Positions 15,478-23,335 of a stretch of DNA of 40,245 nt are shown here, piece after piece; the first letter of the stretch is position 1; each line of letters starts with the position of its first letter. Origin of the DNA: VFJL01 sp037147395 (GTDB taxonomy: Bacteria; Pseudomonadota; Gammaproteobacteria; Burkholderiales; Nitrosomonadaceae). The translations under genes were made by a program, and so were the position numbers. The stretch spans positions 1 through 40,245 of the forward strand of contig JBAWVG010000008.1 of NCBI GenBank assembly GCA_037147395.1, in the 5' to 3' direction. Below the pieces are notes generated by a model that was not told the DNA's origin, searched no databases, and saw only the letters and a list, made by a program, of their open reading frames with translations.

Positions 15478-16305
15478 ATGTCCGGTATTCTAGCTTATCT
15501 CGCCGCCTTCCTGCTTTATGGACTGATCGGTTGGCACTTATGGCGCACCAAGTGGAATGCGTCTAGACAGTCCCACAATGCCCCCATATTAGCTGCCGAG
15601 TGGGAGAGATATGCCATACTCTTGCCCCTAATACTTCATGGATTTACGCTCTACCAATCAATATTCTCAGATGGAGGGCTGAGCTTTGGACTGGGCAATG
15701 CGATCTCCTCCATCGTCTGGCTCACTGCACTGATCTACTGGCTGTCCAGCTTCTTCTACCGTATCGAGGGCTTGCAAACCCTGGTCGCGCCTGTGGCCGC
15801 TGTGGCGGTCCTACTGCCTCTGGCATTTCCTTCCCTACGACCACTCGCCAATACCGAGCTACCCGCATTCAAGGCGCATATTCTGATCGCGATGCTGGCA
15901 TACAGCCTACTCACCATTGCAGCTCTACATGCTCTGATGATGGCTGTGGTGGAGAGACGACTTCACCAGCCGACCAAACCCTCGGTGCTGGCCAATCTGC
16001 CTCCTCTCCTGGACATGGAGAGGCTTCTCTTTCGAGTGATCTGGGTTGGGTTCATACTACTCACTCTGACACTGATCAGTGGTGTCATGTTCTCGGAGGA
16101 GGTATTCGGACAGCCCCTCAAGTTCACCCACAAGACCCTATTCGGATTTGTTTCTTGGGGTATCTTCGCGGCCCTGCTCGCGGGCAGACAGCTCTATGGA
16201 TGGCGAGGACGGATCGCCATCCGATGGACACTGACCGGATTCGTCATCCTATTACTGGCCTATATCGGCAGCAAGTTTGTGATCGAGGTCATTCTTCAGC
16301 GTTAG
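15478..16305 (+). CDS. CcsA/YpjD-like cytochrome c assembly family membrane protein
   Basis: The protein has 275 residues from the ATG at 15478; the alternative start at 15412 would overlap the ffh promoter and adds 22 polar residues. About eight membrane helices are visible, beginning ILAYLAAFLLYGLIGWHLW. The family signature includes H in FKAHILIAMLAYSLLTIAALHALMM (about 133-157, reported in parts) and later FTHKTLFGFVSWGIFAALL. Members resemble the haem-handling protein CcsA but lack the WWD region; in enterobacteria the relative YpjD is linked with the CorB/CorC divalent-cation proteins. It stands just before a CorC-type gene, which agrees with this link. The direct function is unsettled. 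Confidence 0.88.
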   Translation: MSGILAYLAAFLLYGLIGWHLWRTKWNASRQSHNAPILAAEWERYAILLPLILHGFTLYQSIFSDGGLSFGLGNAISSIVWLTALIYWLSSFFYRIEGLQTLVAPVAAVAVLLPLAFPSLRPLANTELPAFKAHILIAMLAYSLLTIAALHALMMAVVERRLHQPTKPSVLANLPPLLDMERLLFRVIWVGFILLTLTLISGVMFSEEVFGQPLKFTHKTLFGFVSWGIFAALLAGRQLYGWRGRIAIRWTLTGFVILLLAYIGSKFVIEVILQR

Positions 16306-16373
16306 CACACCCGGTTAAATAGTAACTGCGATGGAGTGAGTCAAAATTCAGAAATACCTCACCCGTTGCATCC

Positions 16374-16402
16374 TTGACAAAACTCTCCCCCGATTCGATA
16401 CT
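16374..16402 (+). promoter_or_regulatory. Sigma-70-type promoter of the CNNM/CorC gene
   Basis: TTGACA (16374-16379, perfect -35) and GATACT (16397-16402, 4 to 5 of 6 matches to TATAAT) separated by 17 bases. The ATG follows 39 bases after the -10 box, preceded by GGAAG. It implies that the gene is not only read through from its upstream neighbour. Confidence 0.6.
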
Positions 16403-16441
16403 GAAATTCCTTCATAAGCATAAAGGCGCTTCTTGGAAGAT

Positions 16442-17704
16442 ATGCCGTTGTATGCGCTGCTGATCGCGCTGGTTGCATTATTGATTCTGTCCGCATTCTT
16501 CTCACTCTCTGAGACCAGCATGATGGCCATCAACCGTTACCGGTTGAAGCACCTCGTCAAGCAAGGTCATCATGGAGCGCGCCTAACCACTCAGTTATTA
16601 GCCAATACCGATAGGCTGTTGGGTGTGATACTGCTCGGCAATAACTTACTAAATGCAGCAGCAGCGACCTTGGTCGCGGTAATTGTCTCGAGCCTGTTCG
16701 ATCATAGCGACTTAGCACTACTACTCGGAACGGTGTGCGTCACATTCGCCATCCTGGTATTCAGTGAGATCACCCCCAAGGTCATCGCGGCGGCCTACCC
16801 AGAGCGGATCGCACTCGCTTCAAGTTATGTTCTGTCACCTCTTCTGAAACTGTTCTACCCGATTGTGTGGTTCGTCAATCTCTTTGTACAGGGACTCTTG
16901 ACCATCCTTCGTCTTAAGCCTGGGGCGGATAGTAATACCCACAAGATCAGCCTGGAAGAATTGAAGACTCTAGTCTTAGAGGCGGGTCACTTCATTCGAA
17001 AGAAACACCAGAGCATGCTTCTCAATCTATTCGACCTGGAAACGATTACCGTTGACGATGTCATGGTCCCCCGCAGTCAGATCGAGGCGATCGATCTAGA
17101 TGCCGATGATGCCTCGATTCAGAATCAGTTACTCACCTGCTACCATACCCGACTGCCCGCCTATCGAGGAACACTGGACAATGTGACCGGGGTCATTCAT
17201 ACAAGGAGAGTTCTGAACCAGATGAAGGGTGGAGGGATCACCTCCGCTGATCTCGAGAAGATTATTCGTAAACCTTACTTCATCCCATCAGGGACCCCTC
17301 TCTTCTCTCAGCTACAACTATTTCAAGAGAACCGAGAGAGGGTCGGTCTAGTGGTCAATGAGTATGGGGAGTGGATGGGTCTTGTGACGCTGGATGACAT
17401 TATCGAGGAGATTATCGGTGAGTTCACCACCCACTCACCCTCTCAGGCCGGCTCGTTTCTGTCGCAGGAAGATGGAAGCGTTATTGTTGAAGGTACCAGC
17501 CTTTTGAGAGATCTGAACCGAAAGCTTGGGATGAGACTCCCTCTGGACGGCCCAAAGACTCTGAATGGATTAATTCTGGAGTACTTTCAGGATATCCCAG
17601 AGTCCGGTACAAGCCTCAAGATCGCCGGTCACCCGATGGAGATCATCCAGACTCAGGGAAGAGTGGTTAAGGTGGTTCGAATTCTTGCTGCACCCACTGA
17701 ATAA
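16442..17704 (+). CDS. CNNM/CorC-HlyC family transporter-associated protein
   Basis: The protein has 420 residues from the ATG at 16442, four bases after GGAAG; a TTG three codons upstream is less likely. The order of domains is a DUF21/CNNM membrane domain with SALIL-type helices (about residues 3-30, 60-85, 90-110, 125-150), a CBS pair (about 200-320, with VDDVMVPRSQIEAID and RVGLVVNEYGEWMGLVTLDDI), and the C-terminal CorC_HlyC domain (about 330-415). Relatives such as YfjD/CorB take part in magnesium and cobalt efflux. The old name haemolysin is not supported. The next gene, coaE, follows after 44 bases, where pilB-pilC-pilD are usually found in betaproteobacteria. Confidence 0.93.
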   Translation: MPLYALLIALVALLILSAFFSLSETSMMAINRYRLKHLVKQGHHGARLTTQLLANTDRLLGVILLGNNLLNAAAATLVAVIVSSLFDHSDLALLLGTVCVTFAILVFSEITPKVIAAAYPERIALASSYVLSPLLKLFYPIVWFVNLFVQGLLTILRLKPGADSNTHKISLEELKTLVLEAGHFIRKKHQSMLLNLFDLETITVDDVMVPRSQIEAIDLDADDASIQNQLLTCYHTRLPAYRGTLDNVTGVIHTRRVLNQMKGGGITSADLEKIIRKPYFIPSGTPLFSQLQLFQENRERVGLVVNEYGEWMGLVTLDDIIEEIIGEFTTHSPSQAGSFLSQEDGSVIVEGTSLLRDLNRKLGMRLPLDGPKTLNGLILEYFQDIPESGTSLKIAGHPMEIIQTQGRVVKVVRILAAPTE

Positions 17705-17748
17705 AAGGCATGGGCAGTGGACGATAACCATCTCAAATCCTTTATCCG

Positions 17749-18354
17749 ATGCCACTGATAATCGGTCTCACCGGAGGAATCGGATGTGGCAAGACTAGCG
17801 TCTCAAAACGCTTCTCCGAGCTGGGTGTCTGCGTTATCGATACCGATCAGATCTCGCACCAACTGACCCAGCGAGGCGGTGCCGCCATGATCGAAATCAG
17901 GCGAGTGTTCGGTGAGTCCTTTATCACGAAAGAAGGGTCCCTCGATCGGAAGAGGATGCGTGCTCTGGTATTTAACGATGAATCCGCTCGCCAGAAGTTG
18001 GAGTCTATCCTGCACCCCTTGATACAGACAGAAGCCTTTCAGATTGCCGCCTCCGCCCCTCCCCCTTACATCGTTATGGTGGTACCACTCCTTCTTGAGA
18101 CTCCTGGCTACCGTGACAGGATAGACCGCATCCTCACGGTCGACTGTGAGGAGAAGAGTCAGATTGAGCGAACAATGAAACGGAGTGGATTTTCAGAGCA
18201 AGAGGTCCGCTCCATCATGTCTGCACAGGTTATGAGACAGGATCGCATACAACAGTCGGATGACGTCATCATTAATGATGGTGACTTAGCACATCTAGAG
18301 GGTCTAGTAGACTCCTTGCATCTGAAGTACCTCTCCCTATCGGATCAGGGGTAG
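17749..18354 (+). CDS. coaE: Dephospho-CoA kinase
   Basis: A 201-residue P-loop kinase. Walker A is GLTGGIGCGKTSVSKRF (residues 5-21), the DTDQISHQL segment holds the catalytic aspartates, and VVPLLLET (about 106-113) and the lid RMKRSG-type region (TMKRSGFSEQEV, about 143-154) follow. It phosphorylates dephospho-CoA, the last step of CoA synthesis, and so works in the same pathway as CoaBC 5 kb upstream. Length is normal. It is followed by zapD after 107 AT-rich bases. Confidence 0.97.
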   Translation: MPLIIGLTGGIGCGKTSVSKRFSELGVCVIDTDQISHQLTQRGGAAMIEIRRVFGESFITKEGSLDRKRMRALVFNDESARQKLESILHPLIQTEAFQIAASAPPPYIVMVVPLLLETPGYRDRIDRILTVDCEEKSQIERTMKRSGFSEQEVRSIMSAQVMRQDRIQQSDDVIINDGDLAHLEGLVDSLHLKYLSLSDQG

Positions 18355-18461
18355 AAGAGCCAATACCCGTTAACAATCCTATGGATTAAGTTTAATTTGT
18401 AAATTTCTATTTTATAAGGCAGAATTCGAAAAATTCGTTCTAACCTTAGGACCGCGCTGAC

Positions 18462-19223
18462 GTGATCTGCTACGAACACCCTCTAAACGAGCGCATTCGC
18501 ACTCTTCTGCGGTTAGAGGACCTGTTCGATAAGATAATCTTCCTGATTGATAAGGATGATGCGGTTGAGCATCACTCCGCACTTGTGACCCTATTTGAAA
18601 TTCTCGATGTCGCCAGCCGTGCAGACATGAAATCCGATCTACTCCAAGAGCTAGAACGGCAGAAACAAGTCTTAGATACCTTACGTAGCAATCCAGACGT
18701 CTCAAAGGAAGCACTTGATCAGGTCTTAAGTAATATCCAGGTCGCTTCCAAGAGCATACTCGACATGGTCGGCAAGATTGGTGAACACTTACGCGACAAT
18801 GAGTGGCTGACCGGCATCAAGCAGCGTGTCACACTCCCCGGTGGGGCCTGTGCATTTGACTTGCCCTCATACCACTACTGGCTGCACCAAGATCCAGAGA
18901 TGAGACGTAAGGATATTAATGAATGGCTCTCTCCGATGTTGCCGATCCGGGATGGATTTAGAATTGTGTTACACCTTCTACGCAATAACGGAAAGACATT
19001 CCGTCACAAATCCGTGAATGGCACCTTTCAGCAGACTGAGATGGGCTTCGGACGTGCGGCCCATATGCTCCGACTTAAACTCGAGGATGATCTCCCCTGT
19101 GTCCCAGAGATCAGCGCCAACAAGTATGCACTCAACATCCGTTTCGTTGTCTCCGGTTCAAAACAAAAGACCAAGATATATGAGGGTGATGTCGAGTTTG
19201 AGTTGATCTTCTGTAACCTGTAA
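18462..19223 (+). CDS. zapD: Cell division protein ZapD
   Basis: A 253-residue protein starting at GTG with MICYEHPLNERIRTLLRLED, the typical ZapD N-terminus, so the GTG is well supported. The all-helical N-terminal domain (about 1-115) includes LDTLRSNPDVSKEALDQVL, and the C-terminal beta-domain contains LPSYHYWLHQDPEMRRKDI and FRIVLHLLRNNG. ZapD binds the FtsZ C-terminal tail and bundles protofilaments at the Z ring. It lies in the usual coaE-zapD-yacG order. Confidence 0.96.
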   Translation: MICYEHPLNERIRTLLRLEDLFDKIIFLIDKDDAVEHHSALVTLFEILDVASRADMKSDLLQELERQKQVLDTLRSNPDVSKEALDQVLSNIQVASKSILDMVGKIGEHLRDNEWLTGIKQRVTLPGGACAFDLPSYHYWLHQDPEMRRKDINEWLSPMLPIRDGFRIVLHLLRNNGKTFRHKSVNGTFQQTEMGFGRAAHMLRLKLEDDLPCVPEISANKYALNIRFVVSGSKQKTKIYEGDVEFELIFCNL

Positions 19224-19269
19224 CCGATACACCGTCTTGCACTCTCAGTGATTTAGATGCTCATCTCTG

Positions 19270-19470
19270 ATGAATGACCCCCTCATGAAAAAGAGTACTG
19301 TCAATTGCCCCCAGTGCAGTAAGGCCATTGTGTGGGACACCTCTAACCGTTACCGTCCATTCTGCTCAGAACGTTGCAAGATGACCGACCTGGGTCTGTG
19401 GGCTAACGAGTCCTACCGAATCCCCGAAATAGAAAAGCAGGAGGAGTGGGAGATTAAGAGTGGTGATTAG
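19270..19470 (+). CDS. yacG: DNA gyrase inhibitor YacG (zinc-binding)
   Basis: A 66-residue protein with the four-cysteine zinc site CPQC (residues 14-17) and CSERC (32-36), followed by KMTDLGLWANESYRIP, the family signature. YacG binds GyrB and inhibits DNA gyrase. A second ATG five codons on (19285) is equally possible as start; neither has a good ribosome binding site. The gene is in its usual place behind coaE-zapD and converges with the Nudix/ThiE gene. Confidence 0.95.
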   Translation: MNDPLMKKSTVNCPQCSKAIVWDTSNRYRPFCSERCKMTDLGLWANESYRIPEIEKQEEWEIKSGD

Positions 19471-19508
19471 CTCGATTTCAGGGTCACTCATTAGCACTGA
19501 TAGCCTCG

Positions 19509-20462
19509 TCACTGTGTGCCCCCCATCATCCCGCGCATCATTGCAATGCCATTCCCACCATGCTCACACGAGGTGTTCAGATCCTCCTCACGCATCCCAC
19601 CCAGCGCATAAACTGGGATCGGATAATCGCGGATGAGATTGGCAAATTTCCGCCATCCCAGTGACGATGATCCAGAATGGCTCAGTGTCGGCAGAACCGG
19701 TCCGAGCATCACAAGATCCATCTCCATCTGAGCAGCCTGAAAGAGTTCCTCTGAATTGTGACAGGATGCACTGCACCACCCAATATCAGGACGTTGGGTC
19801 AGGTCCATCAGATCTGATGAGGGAAGATGCACCCCATCTGCACCCACCTCCTGAGCCATTACGAGATCGCCATTCAACAATACCCGAGCACCGTATTGGC
19901 GAGACCGATCGATCACACCACCGGAAAATGCACGTAACTCCTCTCGGCACATCCCCTTCTCACGGATCTGTATCAGTCTTAACCCCTTCTGAAGTGCACT
20001 CTCTATCCGAGCCAGTGACAGACTCACACCGATCTCTGAAGCATTGGTGATGGCGTAAATAGGGGGCAGTGTCAGAGATCTGAGTACCGACGCATTCGCA
20101 GGCAGCATTGGCGCCACATCCACATGATCGGCCGATTGCCAGGATAGGATCTGCCCCTCGTAGGGGTAAGGTTCCCCATGCCAGTCCACAACCCTATAAA
20201 AGTGTAGCCTCACAGTGGCATGCTCATAGACAAATATGCGGGTGATCCATGGGTATGAATGCTCGACCTGCAGCCCGAGCTCTTCCATGAGCTCACGGTT
20301 AAGCGCCTGCTGCGGACTTTCACCCGGCTCTATCTTGCCTCCTGGGAATTCCCAATATCCCGGATAAGGCTTTCCTTCGGGTCTGCGCGCAAGGAGAAAG
20401 CACCCATCAGACCGGGTGATGACTGCAGCCGCGACGTCAACTATTTTTAGGGGTAAGGCCAT
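19509..20462 (-). CDS. Nudix hydrolase fused to a thiamine-phosphate-synthase-like domain
   Basis: A 317-residue two-domain protein. Residues 1-130 form a MutT-type Nudix domain with the complete box GGKIEPGESPQQALNRELMEE (in parts: GGKIEPGES, then RELMEELG; about 41-63), expected to sanitise 8-oxo-dGTP. Residues about 140-317 form a ThiE-like TIM barrel with LIQIREKG (about 171-178), VLLNGD, GVHLPSSDL, MLGPVLPT and VYALGGM. This fusion is widespread in beta- and gammaproteobacteria. The ThiE part is thought not to be the main thiamine synthase. It is the last gene of the argJ - DUF815 - Nudix operon, 54 bases after the ATPase gene. Confidence 0.94.
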   Translation of the reverse strand: MALPLKIVDVAAAVITRSDGCFLLARRPEGKPYPGYWEFPGGKIEPGESPQQALNRELMEELGLQVEHSYPWITRIFVYEHATVRLHFYRVVDWHGEPYPYEGQILSWQSADHVDVAPMLPANASVLRSLTLPPIYAITNASEIGVSLSLARIESALQKGLRLIQIREKGMCREELRAFSGGVIDRSRQYGARVLLNGDLVMAQEVGADGVHLPSSDLMDLTQRPDIGWCSASCHNSEELFQAAQMEMDLVMLGPVLPTLSHSGSSSLGWRKFANLIRDYPIPVYALGGMREEDLNTSCEHGGNGIAMMRGMMGGTQ

Positions 20463-20516
20463 GGTGGAGTGATTGAGGGGGATCGTTAACTAAACCTGAA
20501 AATTCTGCAGAAGATC

Positions 20517-21404
20517 CTACCGTGCCCCGACAGATCCCATAGATTGCCTTCCAGACCAATCACGAGCGAACTGCCAGGCGACCCGTCCACTCCTCGATCC
20601 TCGTTCAATCGACCACTGAAGTGCCGCCACGCGGGAAGGTGGGCTCATCTCTGGAATACCGTAATGGGCCAGCCAGTGTTGGACGATCTCGAGATAATGA
20701 TCCTGATCAAATGGGTAGAAGGATAGCCACAGACCAAAACGTTCAGATAGGGAGACCTTCTCCTCGATTGATTCACTCGGATGGATCTCTGAACCGATAT
20801 GCTTGGTAGCGAGATTATCCTGCATGAATTCCGGCATCAGGTGCCTCCGGTTAGAAGTGGCATAGACCAGAACATTCTCAGAGGATGTCGCGATAGAGCC
20901 ATCCAGAACCACTTTCAAGGCCTTGTAACCTGGCTCATCTGACTCGAACGAGAGATCATCGCAAAAGATAATGAAACGCTCCGGTCGTTGGCATACCTGA
21001 TCGACGATATCGTGAAGATCAGTGAGATCATCCTTCTCAACCTCGATCAATCTCAACCCCTTGGAGGAGTACCTATTCAGTACCGCCTTCACTAGGGACG
21101 ATTTCCCGGTCCCGCGTGCACCGGTTAAGAGTACGTTATTCGATGGGTAGCCCTGAACGAATTGTCGGGTATTACGGTCGATGAGTTTCTTTTGAGAGTC
21201 GATCCCATGTAATGCAGAGAGCGCAATACGGTGTGGCTGATTGACCGGCTGTATGAACCCGGCACCCCCCCTCTTACGCCAACGGAAAGCGATCGATGCA
21301 TCCCAGTCGGGGGCCTTCCTCTCCTCAGGCAGAAGACCCTCCAGTCGGGAGAGAAGATGGTCGGCACGGCTATAAAACTTTTCAAGGTCGCTCATCGGAT
21401 CCAT
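20517..21404 (-). CDS. DUF815 family P-loop ATPase
   Basis: The protein has 295 residues from ATG at 21404 (a second ATG three codons later, at 21395, is also possible). It carries an AAA+-like core: Walker A GARGTGKSS (about 93-101), Walker B FIIFCDDLSFE (about 144-154) and a sensor-like VYATSNRRHL (about 181-190). It is conserved next to argJ and the Nudix/ThiE gene in many proteobacteria, but its substrate is not known. The start lies three bases after the argJ stop, so translation is probably coupled. Confidence 0.9.
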   Translation of the reverse strand: MDPMSDLEKFYSRADHLLSRLEGLLPEERKAPDWDASIAFRWRKRGGAGFIQPVNQPHRIALSALHGIDSQKKLIDRNTRQFVQGYPSNNVLLTGARGTGKSSLVKAVLNRYSSKGLRLIEVEKDDLTDLHDIVDQVCQRPERFIIFCDDLSFESDEPGYKALKVVLDGSIATSSENVLVYATSNRRHLMPEFMQDNLATKHIGSEIHPSESIEEKVSLSERFGLWLSFYPFDQDHYLEIVQHWLAHYGIPEMSPPSRVAALQWSIERGSRSGRVAWQFARDWSGRQSMGSVGAR

Positions 21405-21407
21405 CCA

Positions 21408-22640
21408 TCAACTACGATAACTCGCATTGATCTTCACATAGTCGTATGAGAAGTCACAGGTCCATACCGTCACCGACGAATCCCCTCGGTTGAGTAGAAC
21501 CCTCACTGTGATCTCATCTTGATTCATCACCCTCTGCCCATCCGCCTCCAGATAGCTCCCCGCCCTGCCACCATTCTCTGCAACGAGTACCTCGTCCAGA
21601 TAGAGCTTCATCCGATTCACATCGAGATCACTGATCCCTGCATAACCGATAGCGGCGAGTATCCTCCCCAGATTCGGGTCGGACGCGAAGAAGGCGGTCT
21701 TAACGAGAGGGGAGTGTGCGATTGCGTAAGCAACCTTAGCGCATTCATCCTGATCTACCCCACCCTCAACCTGAACAGTGATGAACTTGGTCGCACCCTC
21801 ACCATCGCGAACAATCGCTTGAGCCAGATGGACCGACACCTCCGTCACCGCATCCTGCAATGCTCTGAAATCCTCGCTATTTAAGTCTACGATCTCATCA
21901 TGATCCGCCTGTCCGGTTGCAATCAGGATGAATGCGTCATTGGTCGAGGTATCCCCATCAACCGTGATACGGTTAAATGAGAGGTCAGCAGAATGCCTTA
22001 AGATCTGCTGTAAGAGTGCCTGACTGATAGATGCATCTGTCGCCACATATCCCAACATGGTCGCCATGTTGGGACGTATCATCCCAGACCCCTTGGCAAT
22101 TCCGGTGATGGTGACCGTGCTTCCCTTGATTCGGATCTGCCTCGAGACCGCCTTCGGCACGATATCGGTCGTCATGATCGATCCTGCAGCATCGAACCAG
22201 TTATCCGATTTTAGATTACTGATAGCGGTGGGTAGTCCTGCTATAACCCTCTCAAGAGGGAGTTGCTCCATGATGACACCGGTCGAGAAGGGTAAGACCT
22301 GATCGGCATCACACCCCAGTAGCCCAGCCACTGCAGAGCAGGTCGAACGGGCTGAATCAATCCCCTGCTGACCGGTACCTGCATTGGCATTTCCAGTATT
22401 AATTACGAGGGCACGTACCGATGAATTGGGACCGGATAGGTGCTCCTTCGCAACGATCACCGGTGCTGCGCAGAACCGGTTCTGAGTAAAGAGACCCGCA
22501 ACACGAGACCCCTCCTCCAGCACCATCAGGAGGAGATCATTACGGTTAGATTTTTTTATTCCGGCTGCAGCGATACCGAGCGAGAGCCCTCTAATCGGCA
22601 ACAATTCTTCTGCTAGGGGGGGGGTAATATTAACTGGCAT
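21408..22640 (-). CDS. argJ: Bifunctional ornithine acetyltransferase / N-acetylglutamate synthase
   Basis: A 410-residue protein. The autocleavage signature is present: KGSGMIRPNMATMLGYVATD-type segment (GSGMIRPNMATML), with the new N-terminal Thr nucleophile in the ATML motif (about residue 192). The N-terminal half has ALVINTGNANAGTG and the C-terminal half DPNLGRILAAIGYAG. It transfers the acetyl group from N-acetylornithine to glutamate, so that arginine is made through the acetyl cycle. This matches the presence of argD, argF and argG further on. First gene of a three-gene operon. The upstream 140 bases are AT-rich; no clear ArgR box was found. Confidence 0.97.
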   Translation of the reverse strand: MPVNITPPLAEELLPIRGLSLGIAAAGIKKSNRNDLLLMVLEEGSRVAGLFTQNRFCAAPVIVAKEHLSGPNSSVRALVINTGNANAGTGQQGIDSARSTCSAVAGLLGCDADQVLPFSTGVIMEQLPLERVIAGLPTAISNLKSDNWFDAAGSIMTTDIVPKAVSRQIRIKGSTVTITGIAKGSGMIRPNMATMLGYVATDASISQALLQQILRHSADLSFNRITVDGDTSTNDAFILIATGQADHDEIVDLNSEDFRALQDAVTEVSVHLAQAIVRDGEGATKFITVQVEGGVDQDECAKVAYAIAHSPLVKTAFFASDPNLGRILAAIGYAGISDLDVNRMKLYLDEVLVAENGGRAGSYLEADGQRVMNQDEITVRVLLNRGDSSVTVWTCDFSYDYVKINASYRS

Positions 22641-22728
22641 GATGATCTGACTGTTAAAGAAACGTTATCCTAACTCAAGTTCAGCACGAATCATTCATAT
22701 ATACCTGCAACAGTTCGATAGCATTTCC

Positions 22729-22744
22729 ATAATCAATTGATTAT
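22729..22744. promoter_or_regulatory. Perfect 16-base palindrome upstream of the TusA-like gene
   Basis: ATAATCAATTGATTAT is an exact palindrome 39 bases before the TusA-like ATG, in the divergent promoter region shared with argJ. Such a symmetric AT-rich site is a good candidate operator for a dimeric regulator; which regulator is unknown. Confidence 0.45.
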
Positions 22745-22782
22745 TATGAAACCTTATAACTGAAAGAGTTCTGGGAGCGTGT

Positions 22783-23010
22783 ATGCATTTTGATAAGGAG
22801 CTGGATGTGCGTGGACTTGTCTGTCCGCTGCCGATCCTACGCACCAAGAAATCCCTGTCCGAAATGATCACCGGTCAGGTGCTGAAGATCGCAGCCACCG
22901 ATCCGGGTGCGGTCATTGATTTCCAGGTCTTCGCTGAACAGACGGGGAATGAACTCCTATCCCTTCCAGAACCGGATGAGGACCTGATCTTCTATATGAA
23001 GAAGAAGTAA
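22783..23010 (+). CDS. TusA/SirA-like sulfurtransferase
   Basis: A 75-residue protein. The family motif CPLP (residues 14-17, with the reactive Cys14 in RGLVCPLPILRTKKSL) and the strand LKIAATDPGAVIDF are present. TusA-like proteins carry persulfide sulfur to partners in tRNA thiolation, molybdenum cofactor synthesis or sulfur oxidation. No dsr, tus or moa genes are near, so the pathway cannot be named. It is divergent from argJ and followed on the same strand by a zinc-ribbon gene 73 bases later. Confidence 0.93.
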   Translation: MHFDKELDVRGLVCPLPILRTKKSLSEMITGQVLKIAATDPGAVIDFQVFAEQTGNELLSLPEPDEDLIFYMKKK

Positions 23011-23052
23011 TAGGGACTGACTCACACCCATGAAATACCCAACAATACTGCT

Positions 23053-23081
23053 AAGTCTCCCCCTCAATGAGAGGGAGACTT
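23053..23081 (+). promoter_or_regulatory. Hairpin covering the ribosome binding site of the zinc-ribbon gene
   Basis: AAGTCTCCC (23053-23061) pairs perfectly with GGGAGACTT (23073-23081), and CTC/GAG extends the stem inwards across one mismatch to an AAT loop. GGGAG, the Shine-Dalgarno sequence of the gene at 23084, lies in the 3' arm, six bases before the ATG. No T tract follows, so it is not a typical terminator. Confidence 0.6.
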
Positions 23082-23083
23082 AA

Positions 23084-23323
23084 ATGAACAAGAAAGTGGA
23101 TCTGGACCACGAAACTGATCGAGAGCATCCCAAGCCAATCTGCTTAGAGTGCTCTCACTACTACATCACATGGGACACACGATTCCCCTACGGGTGCAGA
23201 TCGATGGACTTTAAGAGTAAGCGCAGCCCGCATCTGGACGTCCTTGAATCCTCCGGCAATCCGTGCATGATGTTCACACCTCGCAGGTCACGAGATCGAT
23301 CAATAGACGGTCGAGACGAGTAA
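23084..23323 (+). CDS. Small conserved cysteine-rich (zinc-ribbon-like) protein
   Basis: A 79-residue protein with CLECSHYYITWDTRFPYGCRS (in parts: CLEC at 20-23, YITWD, PYGC at 35-38), then FKSKRSPHLDVLESSGNPCMMF (Cys near 61). Four cysteines in CxxC...C...C order suggest one metal site. I recall this as a conserved uncharacterised family of proteobacteria, sometimes wrongly named uracil-DNA glycosylase. No function can be given. Start ATG at 23084 is fixed by the GGGAG site, which lies inside a hairpin. The last 12 residues are charged and the gene converges on the ADP-ribosylglycohydrolase-like gene 12 bases further on. Confidence 0.8.
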   Translation: MNKKVDLDHETDREHPKPICLECSHYYITWDTRFPYGCRSMDFKSKRSPHLDVLESSGNPCMMFTPRRSRDRSIDGRDE

Positions 23324-23335
23324 GATGGAGACGGT

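Noticed and set aside
15600..16322. 240-codon plus-strand frame inside the CcsA/YpjD-like gene
   Set aside because: It overlaps a gene with clear membrane helices in another frame; its own product is rich in Gly, Thr, Cys and Asp with no recognisable domain.
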